From Candidatus Berkelbacteria bacterium (GTDB lineage: Bacteria; Patescibacteriota; UBA1384; CAILIB01), in assembly GCA_020058355.1 (NCBI GenBank), contig JAGVEG010000035.1, positions 1 to 8,270 of the forward strand: a DNA stretch of 8,270 nt. Reading direction: 5' to 3'. Position 1 is the first letter of the stretch; each line of letters starts with the position of its first letter. Shown here piece after piece: positions 6,547 to 8,270 of the stretch. The notes below the pieces were generated by a model. That model saw nothing but the letters and a program-made list of their open reading frames with translations. It was not told where the DNA came from and made no database searches. A program made the translations under genes and the position numbers.

Positions 6547-6630
6547 TGGTACCGGGAAGAGGACTCGAACCTCCACGCCTTGCGGCACTAGCTCCTAAGG
6601 CTAGCGTGTCTACCATTCCACCATCCCGGC
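6547..6630 (-). tRNA. tRNA-Leu, anticodon UAG, with encoded CCA
   Basis: The 84 bases fold as a class II tRNA: a 7-bp acceptor stem (GCCGGGA with TCCCGGT), a three-pair D stem, an anticodon stem CTAGC/GCTAG, loop CTTAGGA with anticodon TAG (6597-6595), a long variable arm with stem GCC/GGC, a T loop TTCGAGT, discriminator A and a genomically encoded CCA at 6549-6547. The long variable arm and A73 fit leucine. It reads CUA and, by wobble, other CUN codons. Position 37 is G after G36, a TrmD-type target, so the MiaA in this window would not act on it. The first acceptor pair is G1-U72 in place of the usual G-C. It begins 23 bases after the ComEA-like stop with no terminator between, so it is probably processed from that transcript or has its own weak promoter. 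Confidence 0.96.
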
Positions 6631-6653
6631 ACCTGGTTAGAGTAGCGTGTATC

Positions 6654-7271
6654 TTACGGCTGGACAAGGGGTGCAATCTTTTTTAGTAGCGCGTCTCCAA
6701 TACCTTTTACCTCACCAAGATCTTCCACCTTGGTAAATGGTCCGTGCTGGGTACGGTAGGCCACAATATCAGCAGCTATTTTACTCCCAATACCTGGGAG
6801 CTCCTCGAGTTGTTGAGTGGTTGCAGTACGCAATGAAAGAAGTGCACTTCCTGGAGCCTTAGTATTTGGCGTAGCTGTAGGACTCACCAAAAGCGCATCC
6901 GCAACCCGAGCGTTTGCTTCCGTTGCTGCAAGAAATGAATCGTGGAGTTCTTGCTGATGCTGCTCAATTGTCTGCACGCGAGCAGCCAAGGCCTGTGTCT
7001 CCTCGCGCTGTTCATTGGTGCTTTGCTCATTCTCAGCAAGAGCACGCGTGGCTTCATGCTGCGCAGCCTCCTGGACGTAGGCCCGAAGAGGGGAGAGTAT
7101 GGCTCCTCGCAAATAATACCCACCACCAAGCACACCACACAAAACGAAACAAAAAATTACACCATTATATTTCCTCACAACTGAAATATAATGTAAGACT
7201 TTATAATAGTGTTCGGCGAGAGTGGTTACTGTCTCATACCACCACGTTTTGACAGAAAAAAGTACTTGCAT
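6654..7271 (-). CDS. ComEA-like membrane-anchored helix-hairpin-helix DNA-binding protein
   Basis: Probable DNA-binding protein of natural transformation, with ComEA holding incoming double-stranded DNA outside the membrane. The 205 residues have a membrane segment at about 36-54 (VIFCFVLCGVLGGGYYL), a Glu/Gln/Ala-rich coiled-coil stretch at about 62-125, a Pro/Thr-rich linker at 129-141, and a C-terminal helix-hairpin-helix pair: LPGIGSKIA at 158-166 and VKGIGDALL at 188-196, with GPFTKVEDL between, as in ComEA. Typical Gram-positive ComEA has an SLBB domain where the coiled coil is here. The start is uncertain: the ATG at 7269-7271 has no Shine-Dalgarno, and a GTG at 7176-7178 would begin just before the membrane segment. 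It lies 59 bases after recG and 23 before tRNA-Leu. Whether it serves uptake or another DNA role at the membrane cannot be told from this window. Confidence 0.85.
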   Translation of the reverse strand: MQVLFSVKTWWYETVTTLAEHYYKVLHYISVVRKYNGVIFCFVLCGVLGGGYYLRGAILSPLRAYVQEAAQHEATRALAENEQSTNEQREETQALAARVQTIEQHQQELHDSFLAATEANARVADALLVSPTATPNTKAPGSALLSLRTATTQQLEELPGIGSKIAADIVAYRTQHGPFTKVEDLGEVKGIGDALLKKIAPLVQP

Positions 7272-7287
7272 GGCATATGGGATTACT

Positions 7288-7318
7288 GGGAAGTATTCCC
7301 ATCGTAGGGAGTATTCCC
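7288..7318. repeat. Two tandem near-identical palindromes upstream of the ComEA-like gene
   Basis: GGGAAGTATTCCC (7288-7300) and GGGAGTATTCCC (7307-7318) are separated by ATCGTA. Each unit folds on itself (GGGAA/TTCCC around GTA in the first), and the two lie about 18-19 bases apart, near two helical turns. They fill the recG-to-ComEA gap and end 16 bases before the ATG at 7271. No T run follows on the minus strand, so they look more like paired protein-binding sites or an RNA structure than a terminator. Confidence 0.5.
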
Positions 7319-7330
7319 TTCATGAACGAG

Positions 7331-8270
7331 CTAGTCCACAAACCCGCTTTCCAGCACCCCATCACCCGCAAACTGCAGCCGCTCATCCGCGCGGTACTTT
7401 TCAGCAACCGATCGCACAAATTGAAGCTCATCAACATCAGAAAGATTGGCAAAGTGAAAATCAGGAAGGCCAGCCTGTTCGTAGCCCTTCACACTGCCCG
7501 GTCCCCGGAATGTCAGGTCCGCCTCGGCCACTGCAAACCCACTTGATTCTCGTGCCAACACGGCGAGCCGCTCAACTGTGTCTCCCCCGGGTGCCACCAA
7601 TACGCAGGTGCCCGGCAACTCACTACGACCAACACGCCCGCGCAACTGGTGCAACTGCGCTAACCCAAAACGATGCGCCCCCTCCACCACCATCACTGTT
7701 GCGTGGGGGATGTTGATACCAACCTCAATCACCGTGGTCGCCACCACGGCAATGCCCCCTTCGGACCTGGCACGCTCAAGCCGAGCAGTACGCTCTTTTG
7801 CTGCAACCTTGCCATGCACCATCACCATGCGCTCCTCACCTAAGTGAGCCGCCCACCACTTCCAACGCTGCTGCACTGATTCCTTCACAAGCTCTTCACA
7901 ATCTTCAATCGCTTCGTCAGAATTCCCAATCTGGGGACTGACCAAAAAGACACACTCACCACGATCAAGCGCGTCTTTCACCAGCTGCACAATCTCACGC
8001 GTTGTCGTGCTACTTACCCGCGTAGTCACCCCAGCATGACCGGATGGCCGCTCATAAATACTACTGACTGCAAGATCTGCATAGAGCGTGCGAGCAAGCG
8101 TCCGCGGGATCGGGGTAGCCGTCATACTTAGGTAGTGAGGCGCCCACCCACCACTGCGGGGAGCCAAGATCAACTCTCGCTGCGCCACTCCAAAACGATG
8201 CTGTTCATCAACTACTACTAACTGCACGTCTTCCCAGAGCTCGATCGCGTGAAGGCAGGCCTGCGTTGCA
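7331..8270 (-). CDS. recG: ATP-dependent DNA helicase RecG, N-terminal part outside the window
   Basis: RecG remodels stalled replication forks and branched DNA. The visible 312 residues (frame open at 8269) cover the helicase core from motif II onward: VVVDEQHRFGV with the DEQH box at about 21-24, motif III MTATPIPRTLA, motif V ATTVIEVGINIPHA, and motif VI QLHQLRGRVGRS. The sequence upstream of the box (TQACLHAIELWEDVQL) aligns with the corresponding RecG stretch, so the frame truly continues past the edge. After the helicase come FRGPGSVKG, matching the RecG RGPG segment of the TRG region, and a short C-terminal tail ending in ESGFVD. The wedge domain and Walker A lie beyond the window. The stop TAG is at 7331-7333, with the palindromes and ComEA-like gene following on the same strand. 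Confidence 0.97.
   Translation of the reverse strand, partial: ATQACLHAIELWEDVQLVVVDEQHRFGVAQRELILAPRSGGWAPHYLSMTATPIPRTLARTLYADLAVSSIYERPSGHAGVTTRVSSTTTREIVQLVKDALDRGECVFLVSPQIGNSDEAIEDCEELVKESVQQRWKWWAAHLGEERMVMVHGKVAAKERTARLERARSEGGIAVVATTVIEVGINIPHATVMVVEGAHRFGLAQLHQLRGRVGRSELPGTCVLVAPGGDTVERLAVLARESSGFAVAEADLTFRGPGSVKGYEQAGLPDFHFANLSDVDELQFVRSVAEKYRADERLQFAGDGVLESGFVD

Noticed and set aside
7164..7169. Perfect TATAAT on the minus strand inside the ComEA-like gene
   Set aside because: It encodes part of the segment leading into the membrane helix and has no usable -35; a transcript from here would lack the anchor.
7249..7277. Perfect TTGACA on the plus strand
   Set aside because: No -10 at 16-18 bases and no plus-strand gene downstream; it falls inside or just at the start of the ComEA-like gene.
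7222..7716. Open plus-strand frame of 164 codons opposite recG and the ComEA-like start
   Set aside because: It lies antisense to the RecG C-terminal helicase region and is Pro/His/Arg-rich low-complexity sequence, typical of a shadow frame.

Overview
The window looks like chromosomal housekeeping DNA from a bacterium with compact gene spacing, short intergenic gaps and the standard stop codons; ftsE ends in TGA, which argues against lineages that read TGA as glycine. Several proteins are shortened or rearranged: a MiaA of only 240 residues, a ComEA-like protein without room for an SLBB domain, and a permuted M23 peptidase. Together with two orphan membrane proteins this suggests a Patescibacteria/CPR-type lineage. 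That placement is inferred from gene style and not proven by a marker gene.

Region 1 (1-4809, minus strand) reads, in transcription order, miaA - ftsE - ftsX - M23 metallopeptidase with coiled coil - S41 carboxyl-terminal protease (cut by the window edge). Genes overlap by 4 and 8 bases at ftsE/ftsX and ftsX/M23, and the other gaps are 29 and 7 bases, so this is very likely one operon. FtsE and FtsX form the ABC-type complex that controls peptidoglycan hydrolysis at division. The secreted coiled-coil M23 protein sits where EnvC would be, and the S41 protease probably processes or turns over envelope proteins. The M23 domain is the outstanding observation: its two halves are in swapped order, yet all five metal-binding and catalytic residues are kept.

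Region 2 (4838-6100, plus strand) is a divergent two-gene islet: a 123-residue two-helix membrane protein, then a 293-residue protein with an N-terminal HGT...GL...S motif reminiscent of ADP-ribosyltransferase-fold proteins. It ends at a perfect 10-bp hairpin shared with a convergent gene for an 80-residue two-helix membrane protein (6189-6431, minus).

Region 3 (6518-8270, minus strand) reads recG (5' end outside the window) - a ComEA-like helix-hairpin-helix protein with membrane anchor and coiled coil - tRNA-Leu(UAG) with encoded CCA - a strong intrinsic terminator. Two near-identical 12-13 bp palindromes lie between recG and the ComEA-like gene. No insertion sequence, CRISPR array, rRNA or phage gene was seen.
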